From contig CAVRVH010000012.1 in the NCBI GenBank assembly GCA_963724665.1, positions 434,001-498,000 on the forward strand: 64,000 nt of DNA. Direction: 5' to 3'. The stretch comes from DASUPK01 sp963724665 (GTDB lineage Bacteria; Actinomycetota; Thermoleophilia; Solirubrobacterales; 70-9). The translations under genes and the position numbers were made by a program. Positions 52,871-60,918 of this stretch are shown here, piece after piece (within the stretch, counting starts at the first letter, position 1; each line of letters starts with the position of its first letter). Under the pieces are notes generated by a model, which was given only the letters and a program-made list of their open reading frames with translations, did no database searches and was not told the DNA's origin.

Positions 52871-53212
52871 GTGGAATCAAGCAAAGGCAGTGGCGCCAAG
52901 GAAAGCGAAAGCAGTGGCGTCAGGGATCAGGTCCAGAAGGCGATCGACGATCTGCGCACGGCGGGCGAGAAGGCGACGGGCGACGTGCGCTCGAGCATCG
53001 ACTCGGCGGTGTCGCGGTTGCGCGAGGTCTCGGGCGACCCGGTCGGAAAGGCTCAGGATCAGGTCTCGAGCTGGCGCGAGACGCTGGACAAGGCGACGGA
53101 GGACGTCCGGAAGGAGCTTGGCAAGCTCGGCGTCCGGGCCCAGAGCTCGCTGGAGTCGCTCGACGAGATCGCCAAGGAGCTCGACGAGCGCCGCAAGGCA
53201 CTGAAGAAGTAA
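52871..53212 (+). CDS. Coiled-coil protein, phasin/apolipoprotein-like
   Basis: The 113-residue soluble protein is almost entirely amphipathic helix (VQKAIDDLRTAGEKATGDVR, DQVSSWRETLDKATEDVRKE). The Ser/Gly-rich start is MESSKGSGAKESES and the Lys-rich end ERRKALKK. It has no Cys and no membrane segment. The heptad pattern resembles phasins or lipid-surface proteins. GTG 52871 has AGGAGG six bases upstream. It converges on a gene for another coiled-coil protein; the two may act together, for instance on storage granules. Function not established. Confidence 0.75.
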   Translation: MESSKGSGAKESESSGVRDQVQKAIDDLRTAGEKATGDVRSSIDSAVSRLREVSGDPVGKAQDQVSSWRETLDKATEDVRKELGKLGVRAQSSLESLDEIAKELDERRKALKK

Positions 53213-53213
53213 G

Positions 53214-53750
53214 TCAGCTCTGCAGCTTGCGATCCAGCGCCCGCAGCAGGCCCTTGCGGTTCTTGTTCTTGCGCTCGTAGTCGCGAACCTTCCGCAGCTG
53301 CTGCCGGCTGAGCTCCTGTAGCCGCCTGTCGATCTGGCGGATCGAGAGCTGGTCGTACGCGGTGATGGGGAACCCGGGGACACGGGCTCCGCGGCGAACG
53401 CGATCGACGCTCGCCAATGGTTTGTCCACGGCGGACACCGTTCGCTTCCGCGCCTGTTCGGCACGGCCGCCCACCTCCTGCTTCGCCCGATCCGGGACCT
53501 CGCGGGCCTGGGAGAGAATTCGCTCGAGCTGGGACAGCAGGTCCTCGGCCTGCTCGCGACCCCGAGTGGCAAGCCGGCCGACCATCTCCTCGGCGTCTCC
53601 GCGGGTCATGCGGCCGCGCTTCACGGCGTCGTCGACGACCTCCTGCAACCGCTCACGCGAGATCGTGATGCTCTTCTCGAGCGCGTCGCGGAACGCCTGG
53701 ACGCTCTGCTCGGCGCGGGAGCTCTCCTCCTCCGTTGGCGCGCTTGCCAT
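53214..53750 (-). CDS. Phasin-like coiled-coil protein with conserved C-terminal helical motif
   Basis: The 178-residue protein has an N-terminal helical region like polyhydroxyalkanoate-regulator phasins (LQEVVDDAVKRGRMTRGDAE, EMVGRLATRGREQAEDLL). A C-terminal motif ITAYDQLSIRQIDRRLQEL with LRKVRDYERKNKNRKGLL follows; it is seen in many actinobacterial proteins of unknown role. ATG 53750 is chosen, though GTG 53759 overlapping the upstream stop (TAGTG) is possible. It lies just after the nuclease/phosphatase-like gene and is probably co-transcribed with it. Confidence 0.75.
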   Translation of the reverse strand: MASAPTEEESSRAEQSVQAFRDALEKSITISRERLQEVVDDAVKRGRMTRGDAEEMVGRLATRGREQAEDLLSQLERILSQAREVPDRAKQEVGGRAEQARKRTVSAVDKPLASVDRVRRGARVPGFPITAYDQLSIRQIDRRLQELSRQQLRKVRDYERKNKNRKGLLRALDRKLQS

Positions 53751-53758
53751 TGATCGCA

Positions 53759-54577
53759 CTATCCCACAGACGCGAACTTTCCAATCACGGGGTTGTGATC
53801 GGCGAGGCGGATCTTGAGGCCTGTGTCCGGATCGACCCGGTCCCGGGCTTCCGGCGGCCAGGCGGCTGGGTGCTCGACAACCTCCAGGCCGCGGACGAGC
53901 AGGTGGCTGAGGCGTTCCGGAGCCGTGCGCGGCGCCAGGCCGAAGCGCTCCTCGAGCTGGTCGAAGACTGCGCTCGCCTTGGGCCGCACATTGAAATCGC
54001 CGCCGAAGATCAGGGGCTCTGAGCCCGCAAAGGCGACCGCACGCCCCGCGCCGTCAAGCAGCTCTCGCTCGGCGGAGGACGGCTTGGTGCTGACGTGGAG
54101 GTTCGCGACGCAGACCCCTGATTCGAGGCGGGTGAGGGCCATGACGCGGAGCTCGGGCCTACGGGTCAGCACCTCCCGTCGGCGCTCCGCGATCCGGTCC
54201 GAGCCGCCGCGGACCAGCGTCGTATTCGAGCCCCCCTCCCAGGCACCCAGCAGATCGGGTCGCCACCGCCCGATCAGCGAAGTGATCGGCTGCAGCCAGT
54301 TCCGGCCGCTGAACGCGCGGTGAGCCTGCGCGCCGCATGCCTCAGCAAGCCGGTTCTTCCAGCTCGGCGGAAACTCCTGGAACATTGCGACCTCCCATTC
54401 GACCGAGTCGATCAGCGCGGCGAACTCGTCGAACAGGTCCCAGTTCACCTGCTCGTATTCCTTTCCCAGGCGAGGGCCGCGGCGGAAGTTCCCCTTGTGG
54501 GCGCGAACCTGGAGCTCCGGCTCAGGCGGCCAGTCGCGGCCGTGAAACAAGTTCCATGTCATTGCCGTGAGCTGCAC
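53759..54577 (-). CDS. Endonuclease/exonuclease/phosphatase-family protein (cytoplasmic)
   Basis: The 272-residue protein has the EEP fold without a signal peptide: MTWNLFHGRDWPPEPELQV, VAMFQEFPPSW with the metal-binding Glu, CVANLHVSTKPS, LIFGGDFNVRPKAS with the catalytic Asp/Asn, and ADHNPVIGKF with the final Asp-His. The substrate could be DNA or a phosphoester. GTG 54577 is assumed, with ATG 54562 as alternative. It is divergent from argF with only 21 bases between starts, so both are probably leaderless. Confidence 0.82.
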   Translation of the reverse strand: MQLTAMTWNLFHGRDWPPEPELQVRAHKGNFRRGPRLGKEYEQVNWDLFDEFAALIDSVEWEVAMFQEFPPSWKNRLAEACGAQAHRAFSGRNWLQPITSLIGRWRPDLLGAWEGGSNTTLVRGGSDRIAERRREVLTRRPELRVMALTRLESGVCVANLHVSTKPSSAERELLDGAGRAVAFAGSEPLIFGGDFNVRPKASAVFDQLEERFGLAPRTAPERLSHLLVRGLEVVEHPAAWPPEARDRVDPDTGLKIRLADHNPVIGKFASVG

Positions 54578-54582
54578 GGCCC

Positions 54583-54588
54583 TAGTAT
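54583..54588 (+). promoter_or_regulatory. Probable -10 element of argF
   Basis: TAGTAT lies 10 bases before the argF ATG, giving a leader of only a few bases. Confidence 0.4.
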
Positions 54589-54598
54589 CGGGTGCTCG

Positions 54599-55510
54599 AT
54601 GGCTTCAACGACCGCACATCTTCCGGCCAGCAATTTCCTAACCGGCGAGGAGCTCGACCGGGATGAGCTGCTGGGGCTGCTCGAGCGCGCCGAGGAGCTC
54701 AAGCGCGGCCGCGAGCAAGGCGAGGGCCGGGACGCGCTGGCGGGTCGCTCGGTTGCCCTGGTCTTCGAGAAGCCCTCGACCCGGACCCGGGTCTCGTTCG
54801 AGGTGGGAGTAGCCGAGCTCGGTGCGACGCCGATCGTCCTGCGGGCGGACGAGCTGCAGCTGACGCGCGGCGAGTCGATCGCAGACACCGGCCGGATCCT
54901 GTCCGGCTACCTGCACGGCATCGTGATCCGCTCCGGCTCCGATGAGCGGGTGCGGGAGCTGGCGGAGGGAGCAAGCGTGCCGGTGATCAACGGATTGACG
55001 CCGGAGCACCATCCATGTCAGGCCCTGGCCGACCTGCTGACGCTCCGGGAGCGCTTCGGCGAGCTGGAGGGGCTGCGCCTCGCCTACGTCGGCGACGGCA
55101 ACAACATTGCCCGCTCGCTGGCGATCCTCGGCCGGATCGCGGGCGTCGACGTCGTCGTCTCCAGCCCCGAGGGCTATCGGATCGAGGATGGCCTCGCCGA
55201 GCTGGTCGACGATCCCAAGGCTGCAGTCGCCGACGCCGATGCGGTCTACACGGACGTGTGGGTCAGCATGGGCGACGAGGAGACCGCGGACAAGCGCCGG
55301 GCGGACCTGGCGCCCTACCAGGTGAACGACGAACTGCTCGCGGCTGCCTCGCACCGTGCCATCGCGCTCCACTGTCTGCCCGCGCACCCGGGCGAGGAGA
55401 TCAGCGCCGAGGCGCTCTACGGAGAACGCTCGGCCGTCTGGGACCAGGCGGAGAACCGCCTGCACGCCCAGAAGGCGCTGCTCGAACGGTTGCTCTCGCC
55501 CGCGACCTAA
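54599..55510 (+). CDS. argF: Ornithine carbamoyltransferase ArgF
   Basis: ArgF makes citrulline from ornithine and carbamoyl phosphate in arginine synthesis. The 303-residue protein has the carbamoyl-phosphate site FEKPSTRTRVSFE, the conserved HPCQALADLLT, ornithine-site residues in YTDVWVSMGDEE and the HCLPAHPGEEI motif. ATG 54599 is the natural start; in-frame sequence upstream runs through the divergent gene. No other arg gene is nearby, so it is an isolated copy. tRNA-Glu follows 13 bases after its stop. Confidence 0.95.
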   Translation: MASTTAHLPASNFLTGEELDRDELLGLLERAEELKRGREQGEGRDALAGRSVALVFEKPSTRTRVSFEVGVAELGATPIVLRADELQLTRGESIADTGRILSGYLHGIVIRSGSDERVRELAEGASVPVINGLTPEHHPCQALADLLTLRERFGELEGLRLAYVGDGNNIARSLAILGRIAGVDVVVSSPEGYRIEDGLAELVDDPKAAVADADAVYTDVWVSMGDEETADKRRADLAPYQVNDELLAAASHRAIALHCLPAHPGEEISAEALYGERSAVWDQAENRLHAQKALLERLLSPAT

Positions 55511-55522
55511 GATCAGCCACGC

Positions 55523-55594
55523 GGCCCCGTGGTGTAACGGTTAGCACGCGAGGTTTTCAACCTCGTAGCGCGGGTTCGACTCCCGCCGGGGCTA
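55523..55594 (+). tRNA. tRNA-Glu (anticodon TTC)
   Basis: Acceptor arms GGCCCCG and CGGGGCT pair with one terminal G-U. The anticodon stem CGAGG/CCTCG holds loop TTTTCAA, anticodon TTC. The T arm is GCGGG-TTCGACT-CCCGC. The discriminator is A55594 and no CCA is encoded. Confidence 0.93.
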
Positions 55595-55609
55595 TTTAGT
55601 CCTCTCGAC

Positions 55610-55615
55610 TAGCCT
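55610..55615 (+). promoter_or_regulatory. Probable -10 element, leaderless lgt mRNA
   Basis: TAGCCT ends eight bases before GTG 55624, between tRNA-Glu and lgt. No Shine-Dalgarno sequence is seen. Confidence 0.45.
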
Positions 55616-55623
55616 CCCGCTCG

Positions 55624-56379
55624 GTGCTCCCTGAGATCCACCTCGGACCGCTGACGCTCCAGACCTTCGGGATCTGCTTCGCGCTCGCCTTCATCGCGGC
55701 GGGCGCGCTCGTCTGGCGCCGCTTCGAGGAGATCGGCAAGCCGGTCGATTGGGCGTATGAGATGGGATTCGCCGCGCTGCTCGGTGGCCTGGTCGGTTCC
55801 CGCCTCGACTTCATCATCGAGAACTACAGCGACGTCAAGGGCGACCTGCTCGGCAACGTCTTCTCGGGGTCCGGGCTGGTTTGGTACGGCGGAGCGATCG
55901 GCGGCGCAATCGGCGTCTTCATCTGGGCCTGGTGGCGCGGGTTCCTGACCCTCGCGCTGCTGGACGTCGCTGCCCCCGCACTCGCCCTGGGGTACGCGAT
56001 CGGCCGCTGCGGCTGCCAGCTCTCCGGCGACGGCGACTACGGCAAGGCCTGGAATGGCCCGTGGGCGATGGCCTACCCCGACGGCACCAAGCCGACGGAC
56101 CAGACGGTGCATCCGACCCCGGTCTACGAGACCCTGGCGATGGGGCTGGTCGCCCTCCTGCTCTGGCGTCTCCGCGATCGGTTCACCAACGGAACACTTT
56201 TCGCCATGTACCTCCTGTTGGCCGGCACCGAGCGCTTCCTGGTGGAGTTCATCCGCCGCAACGACGACGTTGCCATCGGCCTGACGCAGGCCCAGCTGAT
56301 CAGCGTGGCGATGATGATCGCCGGCGGCGTCTGGCTGCTGGTGGCCTTCCGGCGGGCCCCGAAGCCCGCCACCGCATGA
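55624..56379 (+). CDS. lgt: Prolipoprotein diacylglyceryl transferase Lgt
   Basis: Lgt attaches diacylglycerol to the lipobox cysteine of prolipoproteins at the membrane. The 251-residue protein has seven membrane segments, the early MLPEIHLGPLTLQTFG, LVWYGGAIGGAIGVFIW and the signature AIGRCGCQLSGDGDYG. HPTPVYETLAMG and GTERFLVEFIRRND are further conserved blocks. The signature departs from the E. coli form GRXGNFXN, as is common outside proteobacteria. The sulfate-binding lipoprotein encoded at 3055 would be one client. Confidence 0.93.
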   Translation: MLPEIHLGPLTLQTFGICFALAFIAAGALVWRRFEEIGKPVDWAYEMGFAALLGGLVGSRLDFIIENYSDVKGDLLGNVFSGSGLVWYGGAIGGAIGVFIWAWWRGFLTLALLDVAAPALALGYAIGRCGCQLSGDGDYGKAWNGPWAMAYPDGTKPTDQTVHPTPVYETLAMGLVALLLWRLRDRFTNGTLFAMYLLLAGTERFLVEFIRRNDDVAIGLTQAQLISVAMMIAGGVWLLVAFRRAPKPATA

Positions 56380-56386
56380 GGTCGAG

Positions 56387-57139
56387 CTAGACCGACCGGA
56401 GTAGGCCGCCGTCGAGCGGGATCACCGATCCCGTGAGATGGGCGGCCCGCTCCGAGCACAGGAACGCGACCAGGTCGCCGTACTCCTCCGGCTGGCCCAG
56501 TCGCTTGGCGGGGACCCGCTGCTTGGCGAGCTCCTCGGCCCCCTTCAGCGAGCCCTCGGGGTCTGCGAGCCGGTCCGTCGCGAACATGCCCGTGGCGACC
56601 GTGTTGACCGTGATGCCGTCGGCCGCCACCTCGTCGGCGAGGGTCTCGAGCAGACCGAGCGCAGCCAGCCGGTTGGCGTTCGACAGCGTCAGATAGGGGA
56701 TCGGCTCGCGGATCGACGTGGAGGAGACATTGACGATCCGCCCCCAGCCGCGTTCCTTCATACCGGGCACGACGCCTTCGAGCAGGACCCTGGGGGCGAG
56801 GACGAGCGAACGGAACGCCTCCTCCCACTCCTCCAGCGAGTTGTCGAGCGCGGCGCCGGTCGGCGGTCCGCCCGTGTTGGCCACCAGGATGTCGACGGGT
56901 CCGACCGCCTCGGCGACCTCACCCGGCAGCTGCCGTAGCCGGTCCAGGTCCTTGGTGTCAGCCGGAAAGACGTGCACCTCTCCGCCGATCTCGGCGGCAG
57001 CGGCTTGCAGCGATTCCTCGGATCGGCTGGAGATCGCGACCCGGGCGCCCTCGCGCGCCAGGGCGCCGGCAATTCCCTTCCCGATGCCCTTGCTGGCGCC
57101 CATCACCAGTGCGGTGCGACCTTCGATCCCTAGGTCCAC
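56387..57139 (-). CDS. Short-chain dehydrogenase/reductase, atypical active site
   Basis: The 250-residue SDR protein has a complete Rossmann motif LVMGASKGIGKGIAGAL and VANTGGPPTG at the NNAG position. The catalytic Ser region is IVNVSSTSIREP, but the YXXXK motif reads LTLSN in IPYLTLSNANRLAALG, so Tyr and Lys are missing. A known SDR subgroup with LSNAXR shares this. Dehydrogenase activity is therefore uncertain. GTG 57139 has GGAGG six bases upstream and overlaps the end of the small membrane gene. It belongs to the operon ATP-grasp/membrane/SDR. Confidence 0.87.
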   Translation of the reverse strand: MDLGIEGRTALVMGASKGIGKGIAGALAREGARVAISSRSEESLQAAAAEIGGEVHVFPADTKDLDRLRQLPGEVAEAVGPVDILVANTGGPPTGAALDNSLEEWEEAFRSLVLAPRVLLEGVVPGMKERGWGRIVNVSSTSIREPIPYLTLSNANRLAALGLLETLADEVAADGITVNTVATGMFATDRLADPEGSLKGAEELAKQRVPAKRLGQPEEYGDLVAFLCSERAAHLTGSVIPLDGGLLRSV

Positions 57140-57465
57140 AGCGCACCTCCGGGCCGTTGGGCCAGCCAGCCGCACCACGCTGCGAACGCGGCGACGGCGA
57201 TCGCCACGCCGAGCCAGTGGACGCCCGCGATCACCGCGATCGCGCTCGGGATGCCGGCCAGGACGGCGCCGATCAGGACACCCCGAATGTCGAGATGGAG
57301 GGCCCAGCCAGTCAGGGCTGCGCAGCTGAGCCAGGCGACGGGCCCGGTGATCCAGCCCCAGTCCTTGAAGAAGGAATGGGGCAGCGTTACGGCGAGGATC
57401 AGCGACAGCGCCGCGACAGCCACCACCTGGGCGACGGCCGCGCGCCAGAGGACCGATCGATCCAT
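57130..57465 (-). CDS. Small integral membrane protein, four helices
   Basis: The 111-residue protein has four hydrophobic segments (AQVVAVAALSLILAVTL, PVAWLSCAALTGWAL, GVLIGAVLAGIPSAIAV, LGVAIAVAAFAAWCGWL). The first two are joined by a loop SFFKDWGW. No family can be named with certainty. ATG 57465 overlaps the ATP-grasp stop by one base (TGATG), and GTG 57468 is an equally possible start. Its stop overlaps the SDR start, so the three genes are translationally coupled. Confidence 0.75.
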   Translation of the reverse strand: MDRSVLWRAAVAQVVAVAALSLILAVTLPHSFFKDWGWITGPVAWLSCAALTGWALHLDIRGVLIGAVLAGIPSAIAVIAGVHWLGVAIAVAAFAAWCGWLAQRPGGALWT

Positions 57466-58661
57466 CACCCGGTCAGTCTGGCGAGATATGCCGCGTCATC
57501 GGACGGCAGCCCCGGAATCGGCTGGCCGTCCCAGGTGATCCCGTCGGACATCGCGACGAAGAGCTGCTCGCGATCTCGCAGGCTGAGCTTCTCGAAGCGG
57601 GCCAGCGCGAGGAAGGAGTAGAGCTTCGGCATCGCGTCGCGCCAGCCTCGATCGGTGCCGTGGAACTTCGCCAGGTCGTGGATCGTCTGAGGCGCCTCCT
57701 TGATCGGCTCCTTGAAGATCTGGGCGAAGACCGCGAAGTCGAGCTGGGCGGTTCGGCCCTCGGGGACCTGCAGCGTCTCGTCCTGTGGCGCCAGGAGCCC
57801 GCGCTCAAGCTCCTCGGCCGTCATCAGGAGGACGCCATCGGTGGGCCGCGGATTGCACTCGATCATCACCAGGCCGTCGTCGGTCTCGATGAAGTCGAGC
57901 GACATCTGGCCGTCCCAGCCGAGATGGGCGCCGAGGCGCTCGACCGTGGGGAGCGTGTCGGAGGGGTCGACCGAAACGAACTGGATGCCGGTCGAGTGCT
58001 CCCACTGGCGGGGGGCGCGGTAGGACATGTGGCTCGCGACCTTGCCGTCATGCAGCGCCGAGTAGGTGCAGTGCATCGGCCCGTCGACGAACTCCTGGAC
58101 CAACCAGGGGTTCGCCTCGGTCGGCCGGCAGGCGTCGAACGCCAGTTGACCGGCGAGCGGCCCGGTGTTGGTGAACAGGCCGACGCCTCCACGCGAGAAG
58201 GCGGCGCGGGCGAAATAGCGCGGGTAGCTCTCGACGGCCTCCGTCAGCTCCTCTGGGCTGTGGGCGAGGGTGGTGTGGGGCGTCCGGATCTCGAGCCGGT
58301 CGCAAAGCTCCTGGAAGGTGCCCTTGTCGTGCACCTGGGCGAGCGTCTGGAACGGGGGCGCGTAGAGCCTCGTCACCTTCGACAGCCGTTCGTGCTGCGC
58401 GGCGAGGTAGAAGACCTCCTCGAACATCGGGATGACGACCTCGATCTCGTTGATGTCGGCGATGCGCTCGACGTCGGAGGCGAACTGCTCGGGATCGCCG
58501 GTCGCTGAGGCGGTGGTGAAGTGGCCCGCCAGGTACTTGGAGTGGCTACCCGGGGAAGCCTCGTAGCTGTCGCAGGCGAACACCTCGTTGCCGCTCTCGC
58601 CGAGCTTCCGGACCACGTCCAGCGCGAACGGCATCCGCGAGCTGGTCACCAGAACCCTCAC
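57465..58661 (-). CDS. ATP-grasp family protein
   Basis: The 398-residue protein begins MRVLVTSSRMPFALDVVRKL (a pre-ATP-grasp Rossmann-like domain). The ATP-grasp core holds DKGTFQELCDRLEIRTPHT, YFARAAFSRGGVGLF, PWLVQEFVDGPMHCTYS and a metal-binding DFIETDDGLVMIECNPRPTD. It should couple ATP to ligation of a carboxylate to an amine or thiol; the substrate is unknown. GTG 58661 has TAGGGT seven bases upstream, so it is probably leaderless. It leads a three-gene operon with a membrane protein and an SDR lacking YXXXK. Confidence 0.87.
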   Translation of the reverse strand: MRVLVTSSRMPFALDVVRKLGESGNEVFACDSYEASPGSHSKYLAGHFTTASATGDPEQFASDVERIADINEIEVVIPMFEEVFYLAAQHERLSKVTRLYAPPFQTLAQVHDKGTFQELCDRLEIRTPHTTLAHSPEELTEAVESYPRYFARAAFSRGGVGLFTNTGPLAGQLAFDACRPTEANPWLVQEFVDGPMHCTYSALHDGKVASHMSYRAPRQWEHSTGIQFVSVDPSDTLPTVERLGAHLGWDGQMSLDFIETDDGLVMIECNPRPTDGVLLMTAEELERGLLAPQDETLQVPEGRTAQLDFAVFAQIFKEPIKEAPQTIHDLAKFHGTDRGWRDAMPKLYSFLALARFEKLSLRDREQLFVAMSDGITWDGQPIPGLPSDDAAYLARLTG

Positions 58662-58668
58662 GCGCCTA

Positions 58669-58674
58669 ACCCTA
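58669..58674 (-). promoter_or_regulatory. Probable -10 element, leaderless ATP-grasp operon
   Basis: TAGGGT on the minus strand ends seven bases before GTG 58661. The same TAGGGTTAGGC, at the same spacing, precedes the hydratase-family gene start at 23039. Confidence 0.55.
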
Positions 58675-58682
58675 TGACGCGG

Positions 58683-60437
58683 TTAACGGTGGTGCTTGCG
58701 CTTGTGGCGCTTCTTGCGGTGCTTGGCCTTGGCGCTCGAGGTCGCCGTGACCGGGTCGCCGAGCGGCATCGTCACATCGATGCCGTTGAAGGTGACCGCC
58801 CCGCTGGAGCGCTGGAGGTCGTACAGCGAGGACGAGGCCGTGAGCTGCAGCGTGTAGCCCCCGCCGGCGGGCGCCCGTCCCGCGACCATCTCGAGGTCAC
58901 GCGAGATCGAGTGCGTCTGGCCGTCGAGCGTGACCGGGATCGGCGTCGCCATGTTGCCGAGCACCGTGCCATTCCGCGGATTGGCGAACTGGGCGTAGAT
59001 CCAGGTCTTCTGCGGTGCCGCCGTTCCCTGGTAGGTCAGGTCGAGGTGCGGAGCGCCAACCACGTTCGCATCGGCGGACGGGCCGGGGACGGGGACGTTG
59101 ACCGCATTGGCTGCCTGGCTGGCGAAGATCAGCGCCCCACTGCCCTGTCCCGGGACGACCGGCAGCGTGCCGGAGCCGGATCCATGGAGCTGCCCTGCGG
59201 GCTTCAGCGGATATGCGTCGCTGGTGCGCAGCTGGGCGTCGTCTGCGATCCAGGCGAACTTCGGCCCGGTGTCCGTGTCCTGCTTGCCGCGCAGGTACCG
59301 GTCGAACCAGGCCACCTGGCGCTCGTCGAGGTAGTTGGAGCCGGGCCCCGCACCGGTGAGGCAGACGCCGTGCCCGCCGCAGAACCAGATCATCTTGACC
59401 GGCACGTTCTGGACAGCGGAGGCGGTGCCCCTTCGCTTCTTCCGCTTCTTGCCCTTCTTCGCCTTCGCCTTGATCGTCGCGGTCCGCAGCGTGTTGTCGC
59501 CGATGTCATGGAAGTTGGTGACGCCCTCGTCGAGCGGGAACAGCGTGTCGACCGTCCCCTGCATGAGCAGCGTGGGGACGTGGATCTTGTCCACCAGGGC
59601 GCCCGGCCCGTGCGCGGCCATCCAGTTCAGGTCGTCCTGGGTCGTGGTCCCGGTCGCCACTCCGTTGGCGAGGATCGAATAGAAGTGCGGGTCCTGCCGG
59701 CCAGCGGCGGTCGCCGGTGAATTGAGGCCGCCGGGGAGGCTCCCCTCGACGCCGAGGCCGATCAGCAGCGAGCCCCAGCCGAACTTGATGTTGCCGTCCG
59801 GGAAGAGGCTGGTGAGCAGCGAGTGCCAGGCGATCGTCGGCTCGATCGCGTCGATCCGCTTGTCGAGGGCCGCCGAGACGAGCTGGATGCCGCCGCCGTA
59901 GCTGGCGCCGGCCATTCCGATCGTCGGGTCATTGGGGCTCGTCGCGCAGGTGACCTGCTTTCGCCGCCGCTTCTTGTGGCGCTTCTTCCGGCGCTTCGAG
60001 CTTGTGCAGCTCTGGTCCATCTGCGCCTCCGGCTGCTTCGCGACCCAGTCGATCAGCGCCTGCACGTCCCGGCCCTCGTACTGCGGGTCGTCGATCTCCA
60101 CGGTCCCTCCGGATTGGCCGAAGCCGCGTGGGTCCCAGGTGAGCACGTTGTATCCGTGGCTGATGAAGGTGCTGATGCCCGGCACGCCGAAGACTGCGCC
60201 CATCCCGGCGCCGTTCTGGCTGTCCGTATCGCCGCCCTGGCTCCAACCCGGCCCCTCGAGGATCGTGGGAGCGCGGTCCCCCGCGCCGACGCCTTTGCCG
60301 ACGAACCAGTGCGCGGCGATCTTGGTCCCGTCGAACGAGGTGATCGTCACGTCCTGTGCGTTGGCGGCCGGCGCGCAGGCGAGCGCGCCTGCGATCACCG
60401 CGGCGATGGGCAGCCCCCCAAGGACTCGCCTCCACAT
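58683..60437 (-). CDS. Secreted S15/CocE-type alpha/beta hydrolase with polybasic inserts
   Basis: The 584-residue protein has a signal peptide (MWRRVLGGLPIAAVIAGAL). The alpha/beta hydrolase of the X-Pro dipeptidyl-peptidase/acyl-esterase type shows NVLTWDPRGFGQSGGTVE, the nucleophile elbow GMAGASYGGGIQL, LLMQGTVDTLFPLDEG and CGGHGVCLTG with the His. A jelly-roll C-terminal domain follows. Two Lys/Arg-rich insertions (SSKRRKKRHKKRRRK after residue 140, KAKKGKKRKKRRG near 340) and the end HRKKRHKRKHHR are unusual. ATG 60437 is preferred; ATG 60482 is possible. It is divergent from tRNA-Val. Confidence 0.87.
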   Translation of the reverse strand: MWRRVLGGLPIAAVIAGALACAPAANAQDVTITSFDGTKIAAHWFVGKGVGAGDRAPTILEGPGWSQGGDTDSQNGAGMGAVFGVPGISTFISHGYNVLTWDPRGFGQSGGTVEIDDPQYEGRDVQALIDWVAKQPEAQMDQSCTSSKRRKKRHKKRRRKQVTCATSPNDPTIGMAGASYGGGIQLVSAALDKRIDAIEPTIAWHSLLTSLFPDGNIKFGWGSLLIGLGVEGSLPGGLNSPATAAGRQDPHFYSILANGVATGTTTQDDLNWMAAHGPGALVDKIHVPTLLMQGTVDTLFPLDEGVTNFHDIGDNTLRTATIKAKAKKGKKRKKRRGTASAVQNVPVKMIWFCGGHGVCLTGAGPGSNYLDERQVAWFDRYLRGKQDTDTGPKFAWIADDAQLRTSDAYPLKPAGQLHGSGSGTLPVVPGQGSGALIFASQAANAVNVPVPGPSADANVVGAPHLDLTYQGTAAPQKTWIYAQFANPRNGTVLGNMATPIPVTLDGQTHSISRDLEMVAGRAPAGGGYTLQLTASSSLYDLQRSSGAVTFNGIDVTMPLGDPVTATSSAKAKHRKKRHKRKHHR

Positions 60438-60497
60438 GGCGCGCGACGGTACCACCACCGGATCGGCCATCGCGCCGGTCATAATCGGGCGAGCCCA

Positions 60498-60570
60498 GGG
60501 CGGTTAGCTCAGCTGGGAGAGCGCTTCGTTTACACCGAAGAGGTCGCCGGTTCGAGCCCGGCACCGCCCA
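60498..60570 (+). tRNA. tRNA-Val (anticodon TAC)
   Basis: Acceptor arms GGGCGGT and ACCGCCC pair fully. The D arm is GCTC-AGCTGGGA-GAGC. The anticodon stem CTTCG/CGAAG holds loop TTTACAC, anticodon TAC. The T arm is GCCGG-TTCGAGC-CCGGC. The discriminator is A60570 and no CCA is encoded. Confidence 0.95.
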
Positions 60571-60662
60571 TCGCAGCCCCTCCGCCCGATTGGCTGGATT
60601 GCGCCTCCCCGGTGCGGGTATACGACCGCCGAGCAAGGCAGGTCCAAGGAAGGAGGGAGCTC

Positions 60663-60803
60663 ATGTTGTGGCTAATCGCAGGCGTAGTCCTGCTCATCAT
60701 CGCCATCGCAGGCGGGGCGATCATCCACCCCGTGCTCTTCGCGCTGGCAATCGTCGCGTTGCTGATTTTCTTCATGGGACGCGGCGGCACTCGCACCGTC
60801 TGA
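60663..60803 (+). CDS. Small hydrophobic membrane protein, 46 aa
   Basis: The protein MLWLIAGVVLLIIAIAGGAI ... ALLIFFMGRGGTRTV is two hydrophobic segments with a short turn (HP) and a basic end. It resembles the short hydrophobic proteins common in actinobacteria, sometimes stress-induced. ATG 60663 is strongly supported by AGGAAGGAGGGA just upstream. It stands alone after tRNA-Val. The following 115-base gap holds a CCGCTG/CAGCGG hairpin (60848-60876), probably a terminator shared with the convergent protease gene. Confidence 0.8.
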   Translation: MLWLIAGVVLLIIAIAGGAIIHPVLFALAIVALLIFFMGRGGTRTV

Positions 60804-60918
60804 CCGGCTGAGCTCCAGCAGCCTCAAGCCGGGTTCCGCGTCCGGGTCCGCTGTCGCTCTCCGTTTCTCTCAGCGGCAGCGGGCCAGGGCGCGGGAATAG
60901 AAGTGCGCCTGACGCCGG

